Source of the DNA: an uncultured Ellagibacter sp.
GTDB taxonomy: Bacteria > Actinomycetota > Coriobacteriia > Coriobacteriales > Eggerthellaceae
Assembly (NCBI GenBank): GCA_934661105.1
Contig: CAKUIV010000052.1
Location: 1-12,872 of the forward strand
Reading direction: 5' to 3'
DNA length: 12,872 nt
Shown: in pieces, positions 6,200 to 12,872 of the stretch
Position numbering within the stretch: the first letter of the stretch is position 1
Layout: every line of letters starts with the position of its first letter
Made by a program: the position numbers and the translations under genes
Notes under the pieces: generated by a model
Told to the model about the DNA's origin: nothing
The model's database searches: none
What the model saw: the letters and a program-made list of their open reading frames with translations, nothing else

Positions 6200-8391
6200 C
6201 CTTCCGTCGTTGTCGTTTGCTGTTCCGACTGCTCTTGCGGCAACGCGTTCTCGCTGCTTGAGCGGGGGTCCTTTCCAAGCGACACTTTTGCCGTATAGAG
6301 CCCGTTTGCGTACTCGATCGTGATAACGCTACCGGCCGGAACCTCGGCATCGTAGGTTTCCTCGATCGAAAGGGAGCTTCCAAGCGCGGCTTTGACATCT
6401 TCAAGGCTTGCATCGCGTAAACGCTCGATTAGGCTCATGGCCGCCTCCTCGTTGGAGGCGGCTTGTTTTTCGTTGAAGGGACTGTCGTAGGCGGGCTCTG
6501 CGGTAGCGGGGAAGCCTTCGAGCGCCCTTCCCTCGAGCGCGCGCGACATGAACAGCCGCCATGCGTCTTTGCACCAGGGAGCTTCCCACATCTCTCGTTC
6601 CTCTGCGGCCCCTGCCCAAACCGCGCACGACAGCTGCGGGGTGTACCCGCAATACCAAAGATCGCGATGCTCTTGCGAAGTCCCCGTCTTTCCTGCGCTT
6701 ACCTGGCCCGAGGGAAGCTTTGCCTCGCGGCCTGTACCCTGGGTGACGACTCCGCGCAGGACGTCCGTTGTCGCGGCGGCGACTTCAGGGGAAAGCGCCT
6801 GATCGCCTTGAGGGGACGTATGGTCGATGAGCTTCGTTCCGTCGCTCGCCGTTGCCTCGATGATGCATGTATCCGCGTAACGCGCGCCGCCAGCTGCGAA
6901 AACGCCGTAGGCGCTGGCCATGCGCAGCGTGTTCGTTTGAGCGGCACCGAGCGTGAGGGCGGGGTAGGCGCCGTACCCGTAGCGCGATTCGCCCGAGACG
7001 CCGAGTCGCGCAGCCATCTCGAGCAGGCTTTCCGGCGAAACCCCGTCGGGGTCGGTAAGCAGGCGGGCGAACCCGGTGTTCGCCGAAACCCATGTCATGC
7101 TCTCGATGGAAAGGTTGCCGTAGTTCGCGCCGCCGTAATTGGTGACGGGTTCTGGCCAGGCGGGGTTCTCGTATCCCGTCGAGCAGTCGATCGCCGTGCG
7201 CGGGCTTATGCCCTGCTCGATCGCCGCCGCTACCGTGAACGCCTTGAACGATGATCCGGCTTGTCTTCCCGATGCGCTCGTCGCCAGGTTGAACTGGCTC
7301 GTCTCCCAGCTTTTCCCGCCGACCATGGCGAGCACGTAACCGGTATGGGGATCGACGCAAGTAAGCGAGAGGCTCACGTCGTCGTCTCCCGTGCGCGCCA
7401 TCTCGGCGTACACCTCGTCTGCCGCCTGCTCGGCGTATTCTTGGAGCGTGGGGTCGATCGTCGTGTACACGGTAAGCCCTCCGGTGAACACCTCGTCGAA
7501 GGAGAGCTCATCGAGAAGCTGGTCGCGAACGTAGCTGGTGAAGTAAGGATACCCATAGATCCCGTCTTCGGCTTTTCGATCGAGATCGAGCGCAAGCTCT
7601 TCGCTTCTCGCGCTTTCGTATTCGGCATCCGTTATAACGTCGGCGTCGAGCATGCGCGACAGCACGAGATTGCGTCGCCGCGTGCACTGCTCCGGGTAGG
7701 TTTCAGGGTTGTTGTACGTGGGCGATTGGGGGATTCCGACAAGCGTTGCGGCTTCGGCGACGGTGAGGTCGCTTGCATGCTTCGAGAAGTAATGCCGCGC
7801 CGCCGCCTCGATGCCGTAGGCTCCCGATCCGTAGTTGATCGTGTTCAGGTACATCATGAGTATTTCGTTTTTGGAATACGCCTGCTCCATCTCGATGGCG
7901 AGTTCCGCCTCGCGCGCCTTGCGGCGAAACGAGATGTCGCTCGCCTCGTTCGACAGAAGCGTGTTCCTCACGAGCTGCTGAGTGATGGTCGACGCGCCCT
8001 CCAAATCGCCCCCGCGCAGGTTGTTCACAAGGGCGCGCGCGATGCCGTAATAGTCGACGCCGCTGTGCTCGTAGAAACGGGCGTCTTCGGTGGCGACCGT
8101 TCCCTTCAAAACGTAATCGCTCACGCGATCCGCCGTGACGGGCTCTTGGTCTTGAAGGTAGAATTCCGCGAGGAGCGTGGTTTTATCGTTGGCGTAGACG
8201 CGGGTTTTCTCGCTGTAGGAAAAGGCGTCGGGGTCGTGCACGTCGGGAAGCTCCCCGATCCACGAATCCATGGAACGCGCAACGCCGAATGCCCCGAACC
8301 CGACGACGAGGATGGCCGAAAAGACCGCAGCGAGGAGTCCCCACGCAACGGCATGGGTGCGCATTTCACGGTGTTTTCTCCGTATCCTCAT
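6196..8391 (-). CDS. Second class A penicillin-binding protein (transglycosylase/transpeptidase)
   Basis: This 731-residue bifunctional murein synthase is a paralog of the protein at 3392-5632. A basic N-terminus and a membrane segment at about residues 13-38 come first. The GT51 domain has EDARFYEHSG at 102-111 (E102 catalytic, canonical HxG), EGASTITQQ at 131-139 and LNTINYGSGAYGIEAA at 182-197. The transpeptidase motifs are SSFK at 380-383, SAN at 436-438 and KTGT at 568-571. The C-terminus differs from its neighbour: residues about 653-706 (DVKAALGSS, VPAGSVI, VSLGK) look like a degenerate PASTA-type repeat, followed by a Gln/Thr-rich end. The first ATG (8391) has no good ribosome-binding site and lies only a few bases from the likely transcription start. 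ATG at 8364 (residue 10) is an alternative start. The gene converges on the lipoprotein gene and is divergent from the U32 gene. Confidence 0.95.
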   Translation of the reverse strand: MRIRRKHREMRTHAVAWGLLAAVFSAILVVGFGAFGVARSMDSWIGELPDVHDPDAFSYSEKTRVYANDKTTLLAEFYLQDQEPVTADRVSDYVLKGTVATEDARFYEHSGVDYYGIARALVNNLRGGDLEGASTITQQLVRNTLLSNEASDISFRRKAREAELAIEMEQAYSKNEILMMYLNTINYGSGAYGIEAAARHYFSKHASDLTVAEAATLVGIPQSPTYNNPETYPEQCTRRRNLVLSRMLDADVITDAEYESARSEELALDLDRKAEDGIYGYPYFTSYVRDQLLDELSFDEVFTGGLTVYTTIDPTLQEYAEQAADEVYAEMARTGDDDVSLSLTCVDPHTGYVLAMVGGKSWETSQFNLATSASGRQAGSSFKAFTVAAAIEQGISPRTAIDCSTGYENPAWPEPVTNYGGANYGNLSIESMTWVSANTGFARLLTDPDGVSPESLLEMAARLGVSGESRYGYGAYPALTLGAAQTNTLRMASAYGVFAAGGARYADTCIIEATASDGTKLIDHTSPQGDQALSPEVAAATTDVLRGVVTQGTGREAKLPSGQVSAGKTGTSQEHRDLWYCGYTPQLSCAVWAGAAEEREMWEAPWCKDAWRLFMSRALEGRALEGFPATAEPAYDSPFNEKQAASNEEAAMSLIERLRDASLEDVKAALGSSLSIEETYDAEVPAGSVITIEYANGLYTAKVSLGKDPRSSSENALPQEQSEQQTTTTEG

Positions 8392-8399
8392 AGTTCGTC

Positions 8400-8405
8400 T
8401 ATACT
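8400..8405 (+). promoter_or_regulatory. Possible -10 box for the U32 gene
   Basis: TATACT matches the -10 consensus at 5 of 6 bases. A start near 8412 would give a leader of about 44 bases to the ATG at 8456. No convincing -35 box is seen at the right distance. It overlaps the - strand -10 candidate of the PBP gene. Confidence 0.3.
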
Positions 8406-8409
8406 ACCA
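8401..8409 (-). promoter_or_regulatory. Extended -10 promoter for the second PBP gene
   Basis: On the - strand this reads TGGTAGTAT, the extended -10 form TGnTAnnnT, very like TGGTACAAT before the first PBP gene. The predicted start, around 8394, lies only 2-4 bases before the ATG at 8391. The message would be nearly leaderless, or translation would begin at the second ATG (8364). Confidence 0.4.
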
Positions 8410-8455
8410 TGAACCGAATCATCAGGTCTTTTAGACGAGGAGACAGATAGATCCC

Positions 8456-10918
8456 ATGGGGAAAATGGAACTTTTGGCGCCAGCTGGCAATGCGAGCGCC
8501 CTTCATGCGGCCGTGCGTGCCGGAGCCGACGCGGTGTATCTCGGCCTCGAGGCGTTCAACGCGCGTCGCGGTGCCGACAACTTCACGACGAAGACGCTTG
8601 CCGAAGCCTGCGATTTCGCCCATCTGCGCGGTGTCAAGATCTATGTGACGCTCAATACGATCGTCCTTCCCGGCGAGGTTTCCCGCGCCCTTGAATGCGC
8701 CCGTCAGGCATGGCGGGCCGGTGCGGATGCGCTCATCGTTCAGGATATCGGCATCGCCTCCGAGATCGCGCGCACCTTGCCGCAGGTCAGGCTTCATATC
8801 TCCACGCAGATGAACACGTGCAACGCAGCCGGCATCCGCGCCGCTGCGCGCATGGGCGCTTCCCGCGTCACGCTTGCCCGCGAGCTTTCCTTGGAGGAAA
8901 TCGCGCATCTGGCAAGCGTCGCTGCGCAAGAGGGCATCGAGGTCGAGGCGTTCGGCCACGGAGCGCTCTGCATCTGTTACTCGGGGCAGTGCTTCATGTC
9001 GTCCATGATCGGTGGGCGCTCGGCGAACAGGGGCCTGTGCGCCCAGGCGTGCCGTCTTCCCTACGAGCTTCATAACGCCGCCCAGCGCAATCCGCTTAAT
9101 GCCCCCGGCGAACACCTTCTTTCCCCGAAGGATCTTTGCTCGGCCGACCTGCTGTCCGATCTTGTGCGTGCGGGGGTTGCGTCGCTGAAAATCGAGGGGC
9201 GCATGAAGTCCGCCGACTACGTTTCGGCGGTGACGTCGGTTTATCGCGGTGTGCTCGATCGCGTTTACGCGATTCCGGGCGAAATCTCCCCGGCGAAGCC
9301 GACCGCAGAAGAACGTCGCACGCTCGAAGAGGCGTTTTCCCGTGGGTTCACCACGGCGTATCTGGAAGGCGAGCGCGGCAACGACATCATGAGCTATCAA
9401 CGCCCGAATAACAGAGGGGCGTTCATCGGCCGCGTTGCCGAGGCGAAGAACGGTGCAGCGACGATCGCCTCCGAACGGGAAATCCATCTCGGCGACGTTC
9501 TCGAGTTTTGGACGGGGAAGGGGCATGCCGCGCAGACGGTTGCAGACCTTTCCCTCGACAAGAAGGGCCGCGCCCGCGTCATGCTCGACTCCAAGGTACG
9601 CGGCGTTCGCGCGGGGGATCGCGTGTTCCGCGTGCGCAGCGCTGAAGACGCCTTTGCCGACGATTCCCTCGAGCCGCGCATCGCGGTTTCCGGCTCCGCC
9701 CGGTTGAAGATAGGGGAGCCGCTCAGCGTGTCGTTCCGCCTTGCGAACCCGGAATCGCCCGACGAGGAGCAGGTGGAAGGCAATGCCGTGGGTCCTCTCG
9801 TCGAGCCTGCGCGCACGAAGGCCGTGACTGCCGACGATGTGCGGGCCCATATCGACCGCATGGGCTCGACCCCTTACGTGCTCGTCGATTTCCGGCTCGA
9901 TTTGGACGAGGGCGTGGGCATCGGCTTTTCCCAGCTGCACCATGTTCGCGCCGAGGCGCTCGAGAAACTCACCGAAGAACTTCTCGCCCCTTATCACGAT
10001 AGGCGTCTTTCTCGCGTCGAAGACCGGGAATACCAGCCGGCCCTCCATCCGACAGGCGCCCGCATCGGAGCTTGGGCGACCAACCCCGTTTGCGCGCGCG
10101 CCGCGAAGCGTACGGGTGCCCACATGATCTACGTTCCCGCGCTCAACTACGGGCGCGGTGAAGCAACCGTTGCCGGACAGCTGTCGGCGACGGTCGAGCA
10201 GGCGGGGTACCCCAAGCAATGCCTGCTCGCCATGCCCGTCGTCGACCACGACGAAGTCGGTCCGTCGCGCGAGGCGAAGCTCGAGTTCGATCCCTGGCGT
10301 TACGCGAAGTCGGGCAAGCCCGTCTTCGCGGAAAGCCTCTCTGCCGTGCAGATGGCCGTCGACATGGGGCTTCCGTTCGAAGTGGGTCCGCATCTTCCCG
10401 TGACCAACAAGCTTGCGCTCGACGAGATGGCGCGCCTTGGGGCACAGCGCGTATGGCTGTCCCCGGAGCTTTCCCTCGATCAGATCAGGGAGCTTGCGAA
10501 GGACGCGCCTGTCGAGCTCGGCCTGTTCGTCTCCGGAGCCCAAGAGCTCATGACCACCGAGCATTGCCTGCTTATGAGCCAGGGGCCCTGCAACGAGGAT
10601 TGCCCGAATTGCCGCCGCCGCCGCAGCCCCCATTACTTGAAGGATCGCAAGGATTACGAATTCCCGGTCATCACCGACGCGCTTGGCCGCAGCCATCTGT
10701 ACAACAGCGTCGACCTCGACCTTGTTGCCTCGCTTCCCGATCTCATGGCGGCGGGTGTGTCGTCGTTCATGGTCGACACGACGCTGCTCAACGGCGAGGA
10801 AGCGGCTCAGGCGATAGGGCGGGCGATACGCGCGCTGCGCATCGCGCAAAACGACGGCAACGCGGTTGCGAAGATCACGAGCGCGACGACGGGGCACTTG
10901 TTCCGCGGCGTGTCGTAA
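8456..10918 (+). CDS. U32-family protein, RlhA-type 23S rRNA hydroxylation factor (long form with DUF3656-like middle)
   Basis: This 820-residue protein is annotated in most genomes as a U32 peptidase or collagenase-like protease. The E. coli relative RlhA is instead needed for 5-hydroxycytidine at C2501 of 23S rRNA and uses an iron-sulfur cluster. The N-terminal part is a TIM-barrel-like domain starting MELLAPAGN. The family signature at residues 164-202 (EAFGHGALCICYSGQCFMSS, then GGRSANRGLCAQACRLPY) carries cysteines 172, 174, 179, 195 and 199. The middle section (about 270-480) fits the DUF3656-type insert, and the last third has another cysteine cluster (CLLMSQGPCNEDCPNC) followed by YLKDRKDYEFPV. 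The ATG at 8456 is preceded by GAGGAG at a long spacing of 13; ATG at 8465 is an alternative. The rRNA role is inferred from the family, and peptidase activity is doubtful. Confidence 0.88.
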   Translation: MGKMELLAPAGNASALHAAVRAGADAVYLGLEAFNARRGADNFTTKTLAEACDFAHLRGVKIYVTLNTIVLPGEVSRALECARQAWRAGADALIVQDIGIASEIARTLPQVRLHISTQMNTCNAAGIRAAARMGASRVTLARELSLEEIAHLASVAAQEGIEVEAFGHGALCICYSGQCFMSSMIGGRSANRGLCAQACRLPYELHNAAQRNPLNAPGEHLLSPKDLCSADLLSDLVRAGVASLKIEGRMKSADYVSAVTSVYRGVLDRVYAIPGEISPAKPTAEERRTLEEAFSRGFTTAYLEGERGNDIMSYQRPNNRGAFIGRVAEAKNGAATIASEREIHLGDVLEFWTGKGHAAQTVADLSLDKKGRARVMLDSKVRGVRAGDRVFRVRSAEDAFADDSLEPRIAVSGSARLKIGEPLSVSFRLANPESPDEEQVEGNAVGPLVEPARTKAVTADDVRAHIDRMGSTPYVLVDFRLDLDEGVGIGFSQLHHVRAEALEKLTEELLAPYHDRRLSRVEDREYQPALHPTGARIGAWATNPVCARAAKRTGAHMIYVPALNYGRGEATVAGQLSATVEQAGYPKQCLLAMPVVDHDEVGPSREAKLEFDPWRYAKSGKPVFAESLSAVQMAVDMGLPFEVGPHLPVTNKLALDEMARLGAQRVWLSPELSLDQIRELAKDAPVELGLFVSGAQELMTTEHCLLMSQGPCNEDCPNCRRRRSPHYLKDRKDYEFPVITDALGRSHLYNSVDLDLVASLPDLMAAGVSSFMVDTTLLNGEEAAQAIGRAIRALRIAQNDGNAVAKITSATTGHLFRGVS

Positions 10919-10964
10919 GGTTGTTGCGGCGTGCGGCTCGCGTAGATTCGCGGGTGGGGCGCTG

Positions 10965-10973
10965 TGATAGAAT
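10965..10973 (+). promoter_or_regulatory. Extended -10 promoter for tyrS
   Basis: TGATAGAAT fits TGnTAnnnT. A start near 10980 would leave a leader of about 38 bases before the tyrS ATG at 11018. No clear -35 box is seen. The leader is too short for a T-box riboswitch, which often controls tyrS in Firmicutes. Confidence 0.45.
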
Positions 10974-11017
10974 CGCAAAGACGCTCATGTACGAAAGAGA
11001 CATTAAAGGAAGTTTCG

Positions 11018-12229
11018 ATGCTCACACCTGAAGAACAACTTCATATCATCGCCTCGGGCGCAGCGCAGATCGTGCCCGAAAGCGCCCTTCTCGAAAAACT
11101 TAAGCGCGGAAAGCCGCTCAACATCAAGCTCGGCGTCGACCCTACCGCCCCCGATATCCATCTCGGGCACGCGGTGCCGCTGCGCAAGCTGCGCCAGTTC
11201 CAAGACTTGGGGCACCAGGTCACGCTTATTATCGGCGACGGCACGGCACTCATCGGCGACCCGTCCGGTCGCAATTCGACGCGTCCGCAGCTTACGCGCG
11301 AGCAGATCAAGCAGAACGCGCAGACCTACGTCGATCAGGCGTTTAAGGTGCTCGACCCCGAGAAAACGACGCTTCGCTACAATTCGGAGTGGATTCTCTC
11401 GCTCGATATGGAGCATCTCCTGAAGCTCATGGCGCACTTCACCGTTGCCCGCATCCTCGAGCGCGACGACTTCCACAACCGCTACACGAGCAACCTGCCC
11501 ATCAGCCTGCACGAATTCATGTACCCGGTCATGCAGGCCTACGACTCGGTCGTCATCAAAGCCGACGTCGAGCTCGGCGGTACCGACCAGCTCTTCAATC
11601 TGCTTGCCGGCCGTGAGCTTATGGAAAAGATGGGAATGGAGCCCCAGGTTTGCCTCACGCTTCCGCTTCTCGAAGGCACCGACGGCGTGAAGAAGATGTC
11701 GAAGAGCTATGGCAACTACATCGGGCTTACCGACGAGCCGGCTGACATGTTCGGCAAGGTCATGTCCATCCCCGACGAGCTGATGGTGAAGTACTATCGT
11801 CTCGCCTCGACCGAGTCTGTTTCCGAAATCGACGCGATCGAGAAGGGGCTTGCCAACGACGAGCTTCATCCGAACAAGGTGAAGCGCGCCCTCGCCCGCA
11901 ATATCGTCGCTGCGTACTACGATGAAGAGCAGGCGCAGGCGGCCGAAGAGCAGTTCGACCTCGTGTTCAAGAAGCACGACGTCCCCGACGACATTGCGGA
12001 GTTTGCTCCCGACCTTGCCCCCAACGATGAGGGTCTCGTCTATCTTGCGAAGATCATCCACGACGCGGGTTTGGCCCAGAGCGTCGGCGAAGCGCGTCGC
12101 CTCATCGACGGCGGCGGCGTGAAGCTCGACGGCGAAGCGGTTCCCGCTAAGGAGTACAACGTCGACCCGGCGAAGCTTAAGGACTGCGTGCTTCAGGTTG
12201 GCAAGCGCAAGTTCGTCAAGCTCGTGTAG
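11018..12229 (+). CDS. tyrS: Tyrosyl-tRNA synthetase
   Basis: This 403-residue class I aminoacyl-tRNA synthetase charges tRNA-Tyr with tyrosine in the cytoplasm. The ATP-binding HIGH motif appears as HLGH at residues 48-51, the tyrosine-pocket segment VELGGTDQLFNLLAGRE at about 184-200, and the KMSKS loop at 226-230. The C-terminal part, from about residue 340 (AQSVGEARRLIDGGGVKLDG), is an S4-like RNA-binding domain that holds the tRNA. The HLGH form and layout fit the TyrRS subgroup common in many bacteria. ATG at 11018 has AAGGA 7 bases upstream; an in-frame GTG at 10964 would overlap the promoter and add a non-family extension, so it was not chosen. The gene stands alone between its own promoter candidate and a strong terminator. 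Confidence 0.96.
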   Translation: MLTPEEQLHIIASGAAQIVPESALLEKLKRGKPLNIKLGVDPTAPDIHLGHAVPLRKLRQFQDLGHQVTLIIGDGTALIGDPSGRNSTRPQLTREQIKQNAQTYVDQAFKVLDPEKTTLRYNSEWILSLDMEHLLKLMAHFTVARILERDDFHNRYTSNLPISLHEFMYPVMQAYDSVVIKADVELGGTDQLFNLLAGRELMEKMGMEPQVCLTLPLLEGTDGVKKMSKSYGNYIGLTDEPADMFGKVMSIPDELMVKYYRLASTESVSEIDAIEKGLANDELHPNKVKRALARNIVAAYYDEEQAQAAEEQFDLVFKKHDVPDDIAEFAPDLAPNDEGLVYLAKIIHDAGLAQSVGEARRLIDGGGVKLDGEAVPAKEYNVDPAKLKDCVLQVGKRKFVKLV

Positions 12230-12258
12230 CGCTTCAAAGCATATACTTCGATAGCCAT

Positions 12259-12292
12259 AAAAGCCCTGCGTGCAATAGCACGCGGGGCTTTT
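12259..12292. terminator. Bidirectional intrinsic terminator after tyrS
   Basis: AAAAGCCCTGCGTG (12259-12272) pairs with CACGCGGGGCTTTT (12279-12292) over 14 bases with a single G-T pair and a 6-base loop. It ends in TTTT on + and, because of the AAAA arm, also on -. It lies 29 bases after the tyrS stop. Confidence 0.9.
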
Positions 12293-12478
12293 CTCGTTCA
12301 AGGAGATGCGGCGCATTGCTGGTCTTGCGAATGGGGCGCCTCCGCAGCCTTTCTACCTTCCGTTGCCTGGCTGGAATATGAGGCGCGAGCTGTTCCAACT
12401 TTAGGACAAGTGGGCGACCTTACCCCAAAGTATAGCTTTGACCAGGCATTATTTAACCTTCCTACCCTTTAGAGCCCC
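12293..12478. other. Non-coding stretch after the tyrS terminator
   Basis: I see no convincing gene here. A weak bulged fold is possible around 12307-12350 (TGCGG against CCGCA, with CATTGC against GCGAATG inside). From about 12400 to 12478 the DNA is richer in A and T (for example AAAGTATAGCTTTGACC and GCATTATTTAACC), which could hold a promoter, but no pair of boxes with good spacing can be assigned. Confidence 0.4.
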
Positions 12479-12658
12479 ATGACAGACAAGCATTTCGACA
12501 GTGAAGCGCCGAAAAGAAAGCTTGTTTGTGCAGAGCGGCGCGCTTCTCCGCGCGCGATAGAGTGGCTCCCGCCGAGCAAGTGCGGCCTTCCGATGGGTAT
12601 CTTCTCGGTGTGGGTCCCCCTTGGGGCAATGTTCATCATGGTGACCTCGGGTTTCTAA
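12479..12658 (+). CDS. Short ORF with a hydrophobic C-terminus, possibly a gene fragment
   Basis: This 59-residue ORF is not recognised. Its first half is basic and polar (MTDKHFDSEAPKRKLVCAER) and its last part is hydrophobic (GIFSVWVPLGAMFIMVTSGF), like the start of a membrane protein that stops after half a segment. The ribosome-binding site is poor (only AGAG upstream). The TAA stop is followed directly by an ATG, and none of the three frames downstream continues a membrane protein. It could be a small membrane peptide, the broken N-terminus of a transporter or respiratory subunit, or chance. Confidence that it is a real gene is low. Confidence 0.25.
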   Translation: MTDKHFDSEAPKRKLVCAERRASPRAIEWLPPSKCGLPMGIFSVWVPLGAMFIMVTSGF

Positions 12659-12748
12659 ATGCACCTGCTGTGGAATCCGTCCTCTCGGCGGGAACCTCGA
12701 CGTGGACATGAGCCTAGTTTGGGGAAAATTCGGAACGTTGGCGCAACC

Positions 12749-12872
12749 ATGCCTCAATATGGACATCTCACAAGCTACCAGTACTGCACGGGGTGCCAAT
12801 CGTGCGAGGTTGCATGTAGGGAAGAGCGCGATTAACCAGTGGGAAAACGGGGCATCCGCGTATTCGACGACG
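12749..12872 (+). pseudogene. DmsB-like 4Fe-4S ferredoxin subunit, N-terminus, interrupted by an in-frame TAA
   Basis: The frame from ATG 12749 reads MPQYGHLTSYQYCTGCQSCE and continues VACREERD to TAA at 12833-12835. Cysteines 13, 16, 19 and 23 form the CxxCxxCxxxC cluster motif of the electron-transfer subunits of molybdopterin oxidoreductases (DmsB/NrfC-like), in the usual N-terminal place. After the stop the same frame goes on as PVGKRGIRVFDD, which resembles the next family segment (PVGxxGI), until the window ends. A single base change, for example TTA or TTG to TAA, would explain the stop. There is also no good ribosome-binding site before the ATG. The intact protein would pass electrons from the quinol-oxidising subunit to a molybdopterin catalytic subunit. 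A sequencing error or a real short peptide are the alternatives. Confidence 0.65.

Larger units (their letters stand above)
8396..8437. promoter_or_regulatory. Imperfect dyad in the divergent PBP/U32 spacer
   Basis: CGTCTATACTACC (8396-8408) is the reverse complement of GGTAGTATAGACG, which matches GGTCTTTTAGACG (8425-8437) at 10 of 13 positions. The 16-base spacer itself contains ATGA...TCAT. The dyad covers the likely -10 region of both divergent genes, so it may bind a regulator. It may also just reflect similar promoter elements on the two strands. Confidence 0.4.

Noticed and set aside
10919..11017. A possible T-box or other riboswitch before tyrS.
   Set aside because: The spacer is only 99 bases, with no T-box sequence and no terminator-antiterminator pair.
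10964..11017. An N-terminal extension of TyrS from GTG at 10964.
   Set aside because: It overlaps the promoter candidate, lacks a ribosome-binding site and adds residues not found in the family; ATG 11018 has AAGGA at good spacing.
12306..12404. A 32-residue ORF starting ATG with AAGGAG directly before it.
   Set aside because: The ribosome-binding site touches the start codon with no spacing and the product has no recognisable feature.
12449..12799. A 116-residue - strand ORF at the right edge.
   Set aside because: It is Arg- and His-rich, has no recognisable domain, and runs antisense to the ferredoxin remnant and the small ORF.
12660..12872. A frame reading LHVGKSAINQWENGAS near the end, which looks like an XRE-type helix-turn-helix.
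   Set aside because: It overlaps the ferredoxin remnant in another frame. The four spaced cysteines and the continuing family segment are the stronger match, and the rest of this frame has no helix-turn-helix context.

Overview
The window is a high-GC, gene-dense piece of a bacterial chromosome. The protein sequences, the arginine gene order, the two bifunctional penicillin-binding proteins without any sign of an outer membrane, and a DMSO-reductase-type 4Fe-4S protein remnant at the right edge together suggest a Gram-positive actinobacterium of the class Coriobacteriia, most likely Eggerthellaceae. This placement rests on recognising the families, not on a search, and is moderately sure.

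Left part (1-3345): the 3' end of argD, then argG and argH, all on the + strand. These make the last steps of arginine synthesis (acetylornithine aminotransferase, argininosuccinate synthase, argininosuccinate lyase). argD and argG are 73 bases apart when argG is started at its best ribosome-binding site, but argG and argH are separated by 399 bases with no gene. That spacer holds four inverted repeats, two of them large (101 and 89 bases), and is the most unusual non-coding stretch in the window. A clean terminator closes the block after argH.

Middle part (3345-8455): a cell-wall block. A class A penicillin-binding protein with a long Gly/Ser/Thr tail is followed by a small lipoprotein, both on +. 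A second, paralogous class A penicillin-binding protein converges on them from the - strand, and its stop codon overlaps the lipoprotein stop within one CTAG. The second PBP carries what looks like a decayed PASTA-type domain at its C-terminus instead of the Gly-rich tail. The 64-base divergent spacer to the next gene holds an imperfect 13-base inverted repeat and overlapping -10-like hexamers for both directions.

Right part (8456-12292): a long U32-family protein of the RlhA type, which is a 23S rRNA C2501 hydroxylation factor in E. coli, and then tyrS with a strong terminator. Both relate to translation but appear to be separate transcription units.

Right edge (12293-12872): a poorly coding stretch with a small hydrophobic ORF of unknown nature. 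It ends in the N-terminus of a DmsB-like 4Fe-4S protein interrupted by a TAA in a frame that goes on matching the family. This looks like the start of a decaying respiratory operon.

Putative extended -10 promoters of the form TGnTAnnnT precede three genes (3392, 8391 on -, and 11018). No CRISPR array, phage gene, transposase or tRNA was seen. I found no clearly new multi-gene system. The best leads are the argG-argH palindromes, the interrupted ferredoxin and the paired convergent PBPs.
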